Notes: a model not told the origin generated them from the letters alone. A DNA stretch of 13,577 nucleotides from Chitinophagaceae bacterium UBA3961 (GCA_002385265.1 DGDD01000082.1:1-13577), one strand, 5' to 3'. Shown: positions 6,174 to 13,464, numbered from the stretch's first letter. Program-made: numbers and translations.

Positions 6174-6195
6174 CAGTTCAACTACCACTGAACTG
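6174..6195 (+). promoter_or_regulatory. Second stem-loop in the cold-shock leader
   Basis: CAGTTCA (6174-6180) and TGAACTG (6189-6195) form a perfect 7-bp stem with an 8-nt loop, ending 20 nt before the ATG at 6216. A related outer stem, TGTTCAG/CTGAACA, occurs in the helicase leader. Confidence 0.5.
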
Positions 6196-6215
6196 TTCAT
6201 CTGTTTTAATCAATT

Positions 6216-6662
6216 ATGGCAAAATCAAAAGAAACCTTTAATAAAAAAGCAAAGCAACAACAGAAAGTAAAAAAGCGTAACGATAAACTCGTTAAGAGAG
6301 AAGAGCGCAAAGCCAACTCAAATAAGGGGAAGAGTTTAGACGATATGATCGCTTATGTAGATGAAGATGGCAACATCACCAATACTCCCCCGGACCCTCG
6401 CAATAGAAAAGTAGTAAATGCAGAGGATATTATCATTCAAATTCCCGAAGGCAATTTTCGCAATACCACCAGAACCGGTGTACTCGAATTTTACAATACG
6501 GAGAAAGGCTACGGTTTTATTATCGATAAGAAATCTAGAGAAAAGTTCTTCGTGCATAACAGCAATATGTTAGAGCCCCTGGCAATTACCGATAAAGTAA
6601 TGTTTGATACCGAGAAAAGCATGAAGGGTGCAACAGCAATTAATGTGAAGAAATTAGTTTAA
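6216..6662 (+). CDS. Cold-shock-domain protein with basic N-terminal extension
   Basis: This 148-residue protein ends in a cold-shock domain at about residues 85-148. The two nucleic-acid-binding motifs are KGYGFI (97-102) and FFVHNS (111-116), with Phe92, Tyr99, Phe101, Phe111, Phe112 and His114 placed to stack on bases. Residues 1-40 are highly charged, with repeated KK/KR and little hydrophobic sequence, so this tail is probably disordered and binds RNA. A linker of about 45 residues separates tail and domain. At 148 residues it is about twice the size of a simple CspA-type protein. It probably acts as an RNA chaperone together with the downstream helicase. The leader has two stem-loops, consistent with post-transcriptional control at low temperature, though that is inferred. 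Confidence 0.9.
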   Translation: MAKSKETFNKKAKQQQKVKKRNDKLVKREERKANSNKGKSLDDMIAYVDEDGNITNTPPDPRNRKVVNAEDIIIQIPEGNFRNTTRTGVLEFYNTEKGYGFIIDKKSREKFFVHNSNMLEPLAITDKVMFDTEKSMKGATAINVKKLV

Positions 6663-6703
6663 TACTGCCCGTTATTTCTGCTACTACTGTACCAGTAATT
6701 CGT

Positions 6704-6745
6704 TGTTCAGATCAATTGAATCACCCGTTTAGGTGTTACTGAACA
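6704..6745 (+). promoter_or_regulatory. Nested stem-loop in the helicase leader
   Basis: TGTTCAG (6704-6710) pairs perfectly with CTGAACA (6739-6745), and the enclosed CACC/GGTG (6722-6725 and 6732-6735) can form an inner stem. The outer arms resemble the CAGTTCA/TGAACTG hairpin ahead of the cold-shock gene. Confidence 0.45.
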
Positions 6746-6770
6746 CATTTTTCGTTCCATTTTAATATAC

Positions 6771-6823
6771 AATGCTATAAGGCAGTGGATACTGAAGAAT
6801 TTTTTTTGAAGCCTTATAGTGTT
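6771..6823 (+). promoter_or_regulatory. Long stem-loop just before the helicase start
   Basis: CTATAAGGC (6775-6783) and GCCTTATAG (6811-6819) pair perfectly, and two G-U and two A-U pairs extend the stem to 13 bp (6771-6783 with 6811-6823). The loop is 27 nt and contains a run of eight or more T. The stem ends 19 nt before ATG 6843, so its opening could control ribosome access. It is not a classic terminator, because the T-run lies in the loop. Confidence 0.55.
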
Positions 6824-6842
6824 TTAGTATAAATTTTAGAAA

Positions 6843-8078
6843 ATGACATTTAATGATTTAGATCTTATAGAGCCTATTTTAAGAGCTCTTAAGAACGAAG
6901 GATATACCAATCCTACCCCCATTCAAGAAAAAGCTATTCCGGCTGTTCTTGACAGAAAAGATGTGCTCGGCTGTGCACAAACCGGTACCGGTAAAACAGC
7001 CGCATTCGTAATCCCTATTTTGCAATTACTGATCGAAAATAAAATAGAACGCAAATCAGGTGCACCCTCTGTTCTCATCCTTTCGCCTACACGCGAATTG
7101 GCGATCCAAATTGGAGAGAGCATTGAAGCATACGGTTCTCATACCAAAATTAGACACACCGTTATTTTTGGTGGCGTTTCTCAATATTCTCAAGTAATGA
7201 GCTTGAGAAACGGAGTTGATATTTTGGTGGCAACACCGGGTCGATTGAAAGACCTAATGCAACAAGGTTATATTAACCTTAAACATGTTAAGTTCTTTGT
7301 ACTTGATGAAGCCGATCGCATGCTTGATATGGGTTTTGTAGAAGATGTAAAGCGCATCATTGCTCGACTCCCGGAACAAAAACAAAGCTTGTTTTTCTCT
7401 GCTACCATGGCACCTGCTATAAAGCAGTTAGCTGATCGACTATTGGTGGACCCCGTAAAAGTAGAAGTAACACCCGTTTCGTCTACTGCAGATCGAATTG
7501 AGCAATTTGTATATTTCGTAGAGAAGAAAGATAAGCTCGATCTTCTTAAGAACTTATTGCAAGACAGCGCCATTAAATCGGTACTTGTTTTCATTCAAAT
7601 GAAATTCAAAGCTGATCAGTTGACCAAGAGCCTTGTAAAAGCAGGGATCACTGCAGAAGCGATTCACGGTAACAAATCACAAAATAGACGCCAAGAAGCC
7701 TTGGAGAATTTCAAATCGGGAAGAACCCGCGTATTGGTGGCTACTGATATTGCAGCTCGTGGCATTGATGTAGATGGATTGACCCACGTAATCAATTTCG
7801 ATTTGCCGAATGTTCCGGAAACCTATGTTCACCGTATTGGTAGAACGGGAAGAGCCGGTGCAGAAGGCACTTCCTTGAGCTTTTGTGATTGGAGCGAAAA
7901 ACCTTTCTTGACCGATATTCAAAAATTGATCAAGAAAAATCTTCCAATAGTGCAGGATCATCCGTTCGCAATAAAAAGCCTCGGTGCTCCTGTAAGCTCG
8001 GGCAATAATGTTAGAAATTCAAGTGCTCAGCCTTCTCGTAAAAGATCGGGAAGAAGCCGAGTGTTTATGCAAGTTTAA
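6843..8078 (+). CDS. rhlE: DEAD-box RNA helicase, RhlE type
   Basis: This 411-residue ATP-dependent RNA helicase has every family motif in order: the Q motif around GYTNPTPIQ (20-28), motif I AQTGTGKT (45-52), Ia PTREL (82-86), Ib TPGR (131-134), II DEAD (155-158), III SAT (186-188), IV VLVFIQ (247-252), V ARGID (305-309) and VI HRIGRTGR (330-337). The C-terminal tail after about 380 is short and basic (PSRKRSGRSR), which suits RNA binding. The RhlE label rests on the general motif wording and short tail, and is less certain than the helicase call. Its neighbours are an RRM protein, a cold-shock protein and a small unknown protein 18 nt downstream, which points to RNA remodelling, perhaps at low temperature. 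The leader carries two stem-loops. Confidence 0.95.
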   Translation: MTFNDLDLIEPILRALKNEGYTNPTPIQEKAIPAVLDRKDVLGCAQTGTGKTAAFVIPILQLLIENKIERKSGAPSVLILSPTRELAIQIGESIEAYGSHTKIRHTVIFGGVSQYSQVMSLRNGVDILVATPGRLKDLMQQGYINLKHVKFFVLDEADRMLDMGFVEDVKRIIARLPEQKQSLFFSATMAPAIKQLADRLLVDPVKVEVTPVSSTADRIEQFVYFVEKKDKLDLLKNLLQDSAIKSVLVFIQMKFKADQLTKSLVKAGITAEAIHGNKSQNRRQEALENFKSGRTRVLVATDIAARGIDVDGLTHVINFDLPNVPETYVHRIGRTGRAGAEGTSLSFCDWSEKPFLTDIQKLIKKNLPIVQDHPFAIKSLGAPVSSGNNVRNSSAQPSRKRSGRSRVFMQV

Positions 8079-8096
8079 TTTTTTAAATGTATCGAT

Positions 8097-8345
8097 ATGA
8101 ATAGCGAAGCAATTGAAAAGTTTCTCGAAACAGGGAAGCGTCTCGAAAAAACAGTGAGTATCCATTTCAAAACGCGCAAAACCATTAAGGGTGTATTTAT
8201 TGGTGGGAAAGACTATGCAGATATGAAGAAGAAAAACTTCTGGCGCATCGTTCCCGACACCCGTTTAGGTGAGTGGAATGAGTCGAGCGATATCGCTGTG
8301 AGTCGCATCTTCAATGGTGCTGAGTTTACACGTTTGAGCGAGTAA
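8097..8345 (+). CDS. Small helicase-linked protein of unknown function
   Basis: This 82-residue, soluble, basic protein starts 18 nt after the helicase stop, so the two are very probably co-transcribed. The visible pattern is an N-terminal helix (EAIEKFLETGKRLEK), a strand VSIHFKTR (20-27), a strand IKGVFIGG (30-37), the sequence DYADMKKKNFWRIV (39-52) and a terminal strand SRIFNGAEFTRL (69-80). It has no signal peptide, membrane segment or cysteine. I recall similar small proteins near helicase genes in Bacteroidota but know no assigned function. The spacing of short strands resembles a small beta barrel of the Sm/SH3 kind; this is only a visual impression. Confidence 0.8.
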   Translation: MNSEAIEKFLETGKRLEKTVSIHFKTRKTIKGVFIGGKDYADMKKKNFWRIVPDTRLGEWNESSDIAVSRIFNGAEFTRLSE

Positions 8346-8354
8346 TAACCGGAG

Positions 8355-8393
8355 AGTTGTTGAGTTTTAAGTTTTTGAGTTTTTGAGTTGGGG
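8355..8393. repeat. AGTTTTTG octad repeat
   Basis: Five units with a period of about 8 bp, AGTTGTTG, AGTTTTA, AGTTTTTG, AGTTTTTG and AGTTGGGG, start 10 nt after the small protein's stop codon. Similar TTGAG/AGTT words occur in the 147-bp modules of block B. Confidence 0.6.
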
Positions 8394-8492
8394 CATTGAA
8401 GAAATAGTATGCCCTGAGAACATCGTTTTGTTTTTTGGGATCACTATGATCCATCACATTAAAGTAGCTCAAAAATTGGCACTTGTTATTCG

Positions 8493-8582
8493 GCGAGAAA
8501 TCGCTTTGAAAACTGTGCGATAAATCGGTTCGCAATTGCGCGAAGAATCGCTTTGGAACTGCGCGATAAATCGCGCAGCTAC
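8493..8582. repeat. 23-bp tandem repeat with palindromic CGATAAATCG core
   Basis: Four units begin at 8493 (24 bp), 8517 (23 bp), 8540 (23 bp) and 8563 (20 bp, incomplete). Each opens GCGAkrAATCG and is followed by a TTTGgAACTGC-like half. The last unit contains a perfect palindrome, GCGCGATAAATCGCGC, at 8561-8576. The array is non-coding and lies between the small protein gene and the shared terminator. Confidence 0.7.
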
Positions 8583-8596
8583 AATATTTAAACATA

Positions 8597-8631
8597 AAAA
8601 GCCCGCCGCGATAAATCGACGGCGGGCTTTT
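8597..8631. terminator. Bidirectional Rho-independent terminator
   Basis: GCCCGCCG (8601-8608) pairs perfectly with CGGCGGGC (8620-8627), and CGAT/ATCG continues the stem inside after one bulged A. An A-run precedes it (8597-8600) and TTTT follows it (8628-8631), so it can work in both directions. It would end both the helicase/small-protein transcript and the minus-strand metallopeptidase transcript. Its inner part, CGATAAATCG, matches the core of the neighbouring 23-bp repeats. Confidence 0.85.
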
Positions 8632-8701
8632 ATTCTAACAGTCTATTCGAAATTGATAACCCTAAATTCAATGCCACTGTCCTCCCTCTTATAAACGAAC
8701 G

Positions 8702-8760
8702 CCCAAAGCCTAACACCTAAAGCCTAAGGCCTAAAGCCTAACGCCTAACACCTACTCCCT
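8702..8760. repeat. CCTAAAG-type heptad array, eight units
   Basis: Eight consecutive heptads stay in phase from 8702 to 8757: CCCAAAG, CCTAACA, CCTAAAG, CCTAAGG, CCTAAAG, CCTAACG, CCTAACA and CCTACTC. A final CCT at 8758-8760 touches the stop codon of the minus-strand metallopeptidase gene. The array resembles a telomere-like heptamer but lies inside a bacterial intergenic region. A shorter array is at 5486-5513. Confidence 0.8.
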
Positions 8761-9569
8761 CAATAACACCCATGCTTCGCCGTAGTCGTAAAATACTTCG
8801 CACAAAGCGCATACAGCATTGGATCATACGACTGTAATTCAGTGCGAGTATTCACTTGATTGTGAACTCCATTGGTTGGGATGGCTTCTAAATTGCAATT
8901 GTACCAGTCTTGAACACCTTCTGCCCAATATTCACGGATATCAGACATGGCATATGTATTTGTCCAAAGGCCTTTTGCTTTAGCATTGTCGAATGCTGCT
9001 TTCAATTGAGTATCAAAGCTTGGGTCTGAGAATTTCAAACCTAATTCATGCAATGCATGGGCGAATTCATGTGTCAGAATTTCTTCGCCTTTGTATCGAT
9101 CGAGCGTAGATTGGCAACGAAGATTTTCTTCGCAGTCTGTAGTGAGTGGTCTTGCGAGTGTTGCGCCGTAGGCACGAGCTCTATTGTCCCAGTCAGTTCC
9201 GGGAAATGCGGTATATAAGTCACTGTACTCCGGCATTTGTGTGGGGCGTTCATTGATTCCGATTATACCGATCCGAAGTTTGTTTTCGATCATTTTTTGT
9301 TTTGCATCGGGGATATTTGCAATCATATCCAATACGATGCTCTTAGCATTTACCAGTGCTTCATCTGCTACGGCGCTCGAGCTTACGATGGGAATACCGG
9401 AAGCGTCGAGGTATTTTTTATAGAAACTATTTAATCCGAGACTGCCAGGAGGGGCCGTAATGCCCGAATTGTTTCCATTGTTGTTATTGCCATTATTCGG
9501 AGTGCTGCCCGATTTGCTGCAAGCAAATGCCAAGACAATCATTACCAGGGGGAAGAATAATTTTTTCAT
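8760..9569 (-). CDS. Lipoprotein zinc metallopeptidase with HEFAH motif
   Basis: This 269-residue protein has a lipoprotein signal ending AFAC (Cys17), then an Asn/Gly-rich flexible linker (about 24-36) that holds the domain off the membrane. The zinc motif HEFAH is at 167-171. A downstream REYWAEGVQDWY (212-223) offers Glu213 or Glu216 as third ligand, so a gluzincin-type peptidase is likely. The ThrHisGluPheAlaHis and TyrTrpAlaGlu pairing recalls the anthrax-lethal-factor-like (ATLF) families, but that assignment is tentative. Cysteines at 146, 152, 225, 256 and 268 could form disulfides outside the cytoplasm. ATG 9569 is chosen over ATG 9602 because it begins the signal MKKLFFPL directly. 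It is transcribed away from the TonB-receptor-like gene. Confidence 0.85.
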   Translation of the reverse strand: MKKLFFPLVMIVLAFACSKSGSTPNNGNNNNGNNSGITAPPGSLGLNSFYKKYLDASGIPIVSSSAVADEALVNAKSIVLDMIANIPDAKQKMIENKLRIGIIGINERPTQMPEYSDLYTAFPGTDWDNRARAYGATLARPLTTDCEENLRCQSTLDRYKGEEILTHEFAHALHELGLKFSDPSFDTQLKAAFDNAKAKGLWTNTYAMSDIREYWAEGVQDWYNCNLEAIPTNGVHNQVNTRTELQSYDPMLYALCAKYFTTTAKHGCY

Positions 9570-9681
9570 GTGTTTTGGTTTGTTACTCGAAAATCCTTCC
9601 ATTTCCTTGAGAGAAAAATACTCAAACTGTAGTAGACGCCTAGTTAACCAATAGTTTACGAATCTGTTAATAGTGCTGTTG

Positions 9682-9689
9682 TATCTTTG
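9682..9689 (+). promoter_or_regulatory. -7 promoter element of the receptor gene
   Basis: TATCTTTG at 9682-9689 fits TAnnTTTG exactly and lies 17 nt before ATG 9707. A -33 element at normal spacing is not obvious; TTTACG at 9655-9660 is slightly too far upstream. Confidence 0.5.
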
Positions 9690-9706
9690 CCGTCAATAAC
9701 TAGCTT

Positions 9707-12112
9707 ATGAAGTCAGGGTTATTTTTTATTCTTTATGTCTTTTGGTGCACACTATTACATGCCCAAGTCAATTCGGTGACGCTGTCTGGGAAATTGAAGG
9801 CAAAACAATCTGCTGAAAGCCCTGCATTTATAAACATCTTGCTGAAGAAAAAGGTTGATTCCGGATTTGTTACAGGTACCATCAGTAAAGAAGACGGTTC
9901 TTACGTGTTATCAGGTGTAAAGCCCGGATCCTATTTTTTACAAATTAGCAGTGCTAATTTCCAACCTAAGAACATTGATTTATTTGTAGGTTCTCTTGCA
10001 GAGTTTTTAGTGATTCCCACCATCGAGTTAGAGCCTGCAACAAAAGTACTTTCAGAAGTTTCAGTTACCGGAAAAACAGAAGAGGTAAATACAAAGCTCG
10101 ATAAGAAAGTGATCAATGTTTCTTCTAATATTACTCAAACAGGTGGCTCTATTTTGCAAGTGATGCAAACACTTCCGGGTGTAACGGTTCAAGACGGTAA
10201 AATCTTGATTCGCGGTAGCGATAAGGTGGCGGTCTTGGTGGATGGAAAGCAAACGGCTCTTACGGGTTTTGGTGCGCAAACTAGTTTAGACAATATACCG
10301 GCTTCAGCCATCGAGCGAATTGAGATCATCAACAATCCTTCCGCTAAGTACGATGCCAATGGCAATGCAGGCATCATCAATATCATCTTCAAAAAAACAA
10401 AGAAAGACGGTTGGTCGGGAAAAATAGGAATGACAACAGGGCTAGGCGCCATTTGGGAGAAAAGAGCCAACTTACCTACCATTCGCCCTCAATTTCAAGG
10501 CACACCCAAACTCAACCCTTCTGCGTCTGTGAACTACCGGAAGAACAAGATCAATTGGTTTTTACAAGGCGATTATTATTACAACCCCACTCTCAATAAA
10601 AACGAGTTTGTAGATCGATACTATGATAACGGAGATACTATCTATCAGCAAACTAAGAGAAATCGAAAAACTACCGTAGTTACCGGAAGAACCGGTTTTG
10701 ATTGGAACATCTCCTCCAACAACCTTTTTAGTTCCTCCGTTTTATACAGCAGAGAAAAAATATTAGACAATGGCGACGAGCCGTTCTTCAAATCAAACTT
10801 AAATAATAGAACTCGACTCTGGCAATTTCTTGAAGATGAAGTGAAAACAACCGTTACCGCCATGAACACCTACCAGCACAAGTTTGATCGCCCCGGCGAA
10901 GTAATTAATGTTGGACTGAACTATACCTTTCATCGCGAAGATGAAAAATATTTTTTTACGAACTCCATGCCTACTTATACCGGGCTGGATAGTTTCAAGT
11001 TACTTTCCGATGAGCACGTAACTGATTTTACCTTCGACTACATTCGTCCCTTGCGGTATGGAAAATTAGAAACAGGGGTTAAGTACCGCTGGCGAAACAT
11101 TCCAACAAACATGAAATTCAAGCCCGGCATCAATTCTCCCCTTGATGTGAACGCAGGCGGTTGGGCTACTTATAAAGAAGATATACCGGCCATTTATAGT
11201 AACTACAGTTACGAAACAGCAAAGTGGGAAGCAGAAGCCGGACTGAGAATGGAGTATGTACGTGTGCGCTACTTGGTAGACCCCAATCACAACACTTACA
11301 AAAGCGATGGATATCAATACACGCAACCATTTCCCAGCATGCGCCTGGCTTACAAGTTTGACGCGAAGCGAAAGTTGAGTTTGTTTTTCAATAGGCGGGT
11401 AGATCGCCCTGCGGAGCTAGATATTCGCGTTTTCCCTAAGTTTGATGATGCGGAGATCATTAAAGTGGGCAATCCTGCTTTGAAACCACAGTACACTAAT
11501 AGTGTAGAATTGGCTTTTCGCGCCAACAGAGATCAGGGATATTTTTACGCAGCCCTTTATCATCGCTTTGCAACAGGAACCATTACACGAATAGGTACCA
11601 TTGTTCCCGGAAGTACCATCATTTATAATGGAATGCAAAATGCCGGAAGGAGTTTCAATACCGGAATTGAATTGGTGTACTCCGGTAAGTTAGATACTTG
11701 GCTGAATTATACCTTAAATGTAAACGGGTACCATAATCAGATCAACGCTTTTTCTGCTGTAAACCTCTACCCATCACCTATCACTTACACATCTGAAAAG
11801 CAAGAGATTTATTCGGGTTCCATAAAGCTGAACCTTCAAATGAAGATAGCCGATAAAACCGATGTACAGGTTGCGGCTACTTATTTGGCTCCCGATCTTA
11901 TCCCTCAGGGTAGAATAGAGCAGCGGTTTGGAGTAGATGCAGGACTCAAGCGAAGTATCCAAAAGGGTAAGGCCGAATTTTTCATTAATGCCACCGATCT
12001 TTTCAATACAATGATTATCCGGAAACACATCACCGGTGGAGGCTTTAATTATACAAGCGCCGATTATTATGAAACTCAAGTAGTAAGGGTGGGTTATGCA
12101 TTGAAATTCTGA
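9707..12112 (+). CDS. TonB-receptor-like outer-membrane beta-barrel protein
   Basis: This 801-residue protein has a signal peptide (cleavage likely after Ala19, LLHA-Q). A carboxypeptidase-regulatory-like beta-sandwich follows at about 25-112, with SKEDGSYVLSGVKPGSYFLQI as its typical core. A plug domain follows at about 125-230, with LPGVTVQDGKILIRG, VLVDGK and the IERIEIINNPSAKYDANGNAGIINI segment. The remainder is a long beta barrel ending in the aromatic VGYALKF. This is the layout of the OMP_b-brl_3 family of Bacteroidota. These proteins are related to TonB-dependent transporters, but their substrates are mostly unknown and no SusD-like partner is nearby. The gene is complete and has its own promoter element. 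The divergent metallopeptidase and downstream serine hydrolase are also envelope proteins, but no shared pathway is evident. Confidence 0.93.
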   Translation: MKSGLFFILYVFWCTLLHAQVNSVTLSGKLKAKQSAESPAFINILLKKKVDSGFVTGTISKEDGSYVLSGVKPGSYFLQISSANFQPKNIDLFVGSLAEFLVIPTIELEPATKVLSEVSVTGKTEEVNTKLDKKVINVSSNITQTGGSILQVMQTLPGVTVQDGKILIRGSDKVAVLVDGKQTALTGFGAQTSLDNIPASAIERIEIINNPSAKYDANGNAGIINIIFKKTKKDGWSGKIGMTTGLGAIWEKRANLPTIRPQFQGTPKLNPSASVNYRKNKINWFLQGDYYYNPTLNKNEFVDRYYDNGDTIYQQTKRNRKTTVVTGRTGFDWNISSNNLFSSSVLYSREKILDNGDEPFFKSNLNNRTRLWQFLEDEVKTTVTAMNTYQHKFDRPGEVINVGLNYTFHREDEKYFFTNSMPTYTGLDSFKLLSDEHVTDFTFDYIRPLRYGKLETGVKYRWRNIPTNMKFKPGINSPLDVNAGGWATYKEDIPAIYSNYSYETAKWEAEAGLRMEYVRVRYLVDPNHNTYKSDGYQYTQPFPSMRLAYKFDAKRKLSLFFNRRVDRPAELDIRVFPKFDDAEIIKVGNPALKPQYTNSVELAFRANRDQGYFYAALYHRFATGTITRIGTIVPGSTIIYNGMQNAGRSFNTGIELVYSGKLDTWLNYTLNVNGYHNQINAFSAVNLYPSPITYTSEKQEIYSGSIKLNLQMKIADKTDVQVAATYLAPDLIPQGRIEQRFGVDAGLKRSIQKGKAEFFINATDLFNTMIIRKHITGGGFNYTSADYYETQVVRVGYALKF

Positions 12113-12237
12113 TGATGAGTGTGCTAATATCTTCTGAATAATACATATAGAATTATATTGAATATGATAAATCACCAGTTACCTCAATAAACCTTATCCT
12201 TTTTCGTTAGTCATACAGTTCCTAACATCCACTACTT

Positions 12238-13314
12238 ATGACTAGAAAACTATTAATCCTTGTACTTTTTGTGCCCTTTTTTGCCTGTCAAAAGTCAACA
12301 GAGCCTTCTCCTAATCCAAGCACGCCGGAAACCATGTATTTTCCGTCGAATTCAGATACAGCTTGGGCTCGTAAAGACATCTCAACCCTTAATTGGACAA
12401 CCGATAGCTTGGCTTCGCTCAGGAGCTTTTTAATTCAGAAGAATACCAAATCCTTCATGATTTTGGTAAACGGGCGCATTGTACTGGAAGAATATTACAA
12501 TGGCCATGGCAAAGATTCTACCTGGCCCTGGAACAGTGCGGGTAAAACGCTGGTATCCTCAAGTATTGGGATTGCGCAGCAAGAAGGCTTGTTGAGTATC
12601 AATAATAAAGCTTCGCAATATTTGGGAACGGGATGGACAAGTGCACCTCTTGCAAAGGAAAATTTGATCACGGTGAAGCACTTGTTGTCGATGACCTCTG
12701 GGTTGAGCGATTCCAGTGATTTTGTAATTAAATCGAATTTGACCTATATGGCCGACGCGGGTACTCGTTGGAGTTATAACAATGTGTTCCAGAAATTAAT
12801 GGATGTAGTAGCCGGTGCCAGTGGCCAGAGTTTTGAAAATTATTTCAATGCAAAAATTAAGTCGCCATTAGGAATGGATGGCTTTTGGAACTACGGATTG
12901 ATTTTTAAAATTTATCATAGCAACACTAGAAGCATGGCGCGATTTGGACTCTTGGCATTGAATAAAGGTAAATGGAACAATTCACAAGTATTGAACGAGA
13001 CTTTTTTCAATGAAGCCACTTCTACTTCTCAAAGTATCAACCCATCGTATGGATATTTGTGGTGGTTGAATGGGAAGTCTACTTATATGGTCCCCGGTGG
13101 ACAAACGGTTTACACCGGTCCCTTGGTTCCAAGTGCACCTTCAAATATGTATGCGGCAATGGGTGCCAGTGATCAACGGATATATGTATTGCCTACTCAA
13201 AATATTGTAGTAATAAGAATGGGTGATGCGTCCGATCCCCAGAATCCGAATTTTGCGGTATCGGGATTTGATGAGGCTTTGTGGAAGAAGTTGAAGGCGC
13301 TGATGAAATTGTAG
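12238..13314 (+). CDS. Lipoprotein serine hydrolase, beta-lactamase (class C) fold
   Basis: This 358-residue protein has a lipoprotein signal ending FFAC (Cys17). The catalytic SxxK is Ser100-Ala-Gly-Lys103 in WNSAGKTLVSSSIGIAQQEG, and the YxN motif is Tyr180-Asn-Asn182 in WSYNNVFQKL. Between them lies VKHLLSMTSGL (147-156), characteristic of esterase/beta-lactamase-like family members. At the position of the usual third motif (HxG or KTG) it has MGASDQRIYVLP (308-319), so that element is unusual. The family includes esterases, D-aminopeptidases and penicillin-binding-like enzymes, so antibiotic hydrolysis should not be assumed. The gene lies 125 nt after the receptor gene, with no clear promoter or terminator between them, so read-through is possible. 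Confidence 0.92.
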   Translation: MTRKLLILVLFVPFFACQKSTEPSPNPSTPETMYFPSNSDTAWARKDISTLNWTTDSLASLRSFLIQKNTKSFMILVNGRIVLEEYYNGHGKDSTWPWNSAGKTLVSSSIGIAQQEGLLSINNKASQYLGTGWTSAPLAKENLITVKHLLSMTSGLSDSSDFVIKSNLTYMADAGTRWSYNNVFQKLMDVVAGASGQSFENYFNAKIKSPLGMDGFWNYGLIFKIYHSNTRSMARFGLLALNKGKWNNSQVLNETFFNEATSTSQSINPSYGYLWWLNGKSTYMVPGGQTVYTGPLVPSAPSNMYAAMGASDQRIYVLPTQNIVVIRMGDASDPQNPNFAVSGFDEALWKKLKALMKL

Positions 13315-13340
13315 ATTGCTGCTTCGAAATCGTATTTTTT

Positions 13341-13464
13341 AACCACAGATTCACCAGATTCGAAACAACGGATTTACACAGATTAGGGGCTGAAATTTGA
13401 TCAGTATGATCGAATACTCGAACTCTAATCTGTGCTAATCTGTTCTAATTCGTTTATCTGTGGT
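13341..13464. repeat. CACAGATT-type inverted module, copy 2
   Basis: ACCACAGAT at 13342-13350 pairs perfectly with ATCTGTGGT at 13456-13464. Between them are the core words GAATACTC (13412-13419), CTAATCTGTG and AATCTGT, as in copy 1 at 41-132. It begins 27 nt after the serine hydrolase stop codon and is followed, as in copy 1, by the pyrimidine-rich mosaic. Confidence 0.7.

Noticed and set aside
9707..12112. SusC/SusD polysaccharide-utilisation locus
   Set aside because: The receptor is of the OMP_b-brl_3 type, and no SusD-like lipoprotein or glycoside hydrolase lies next to it.
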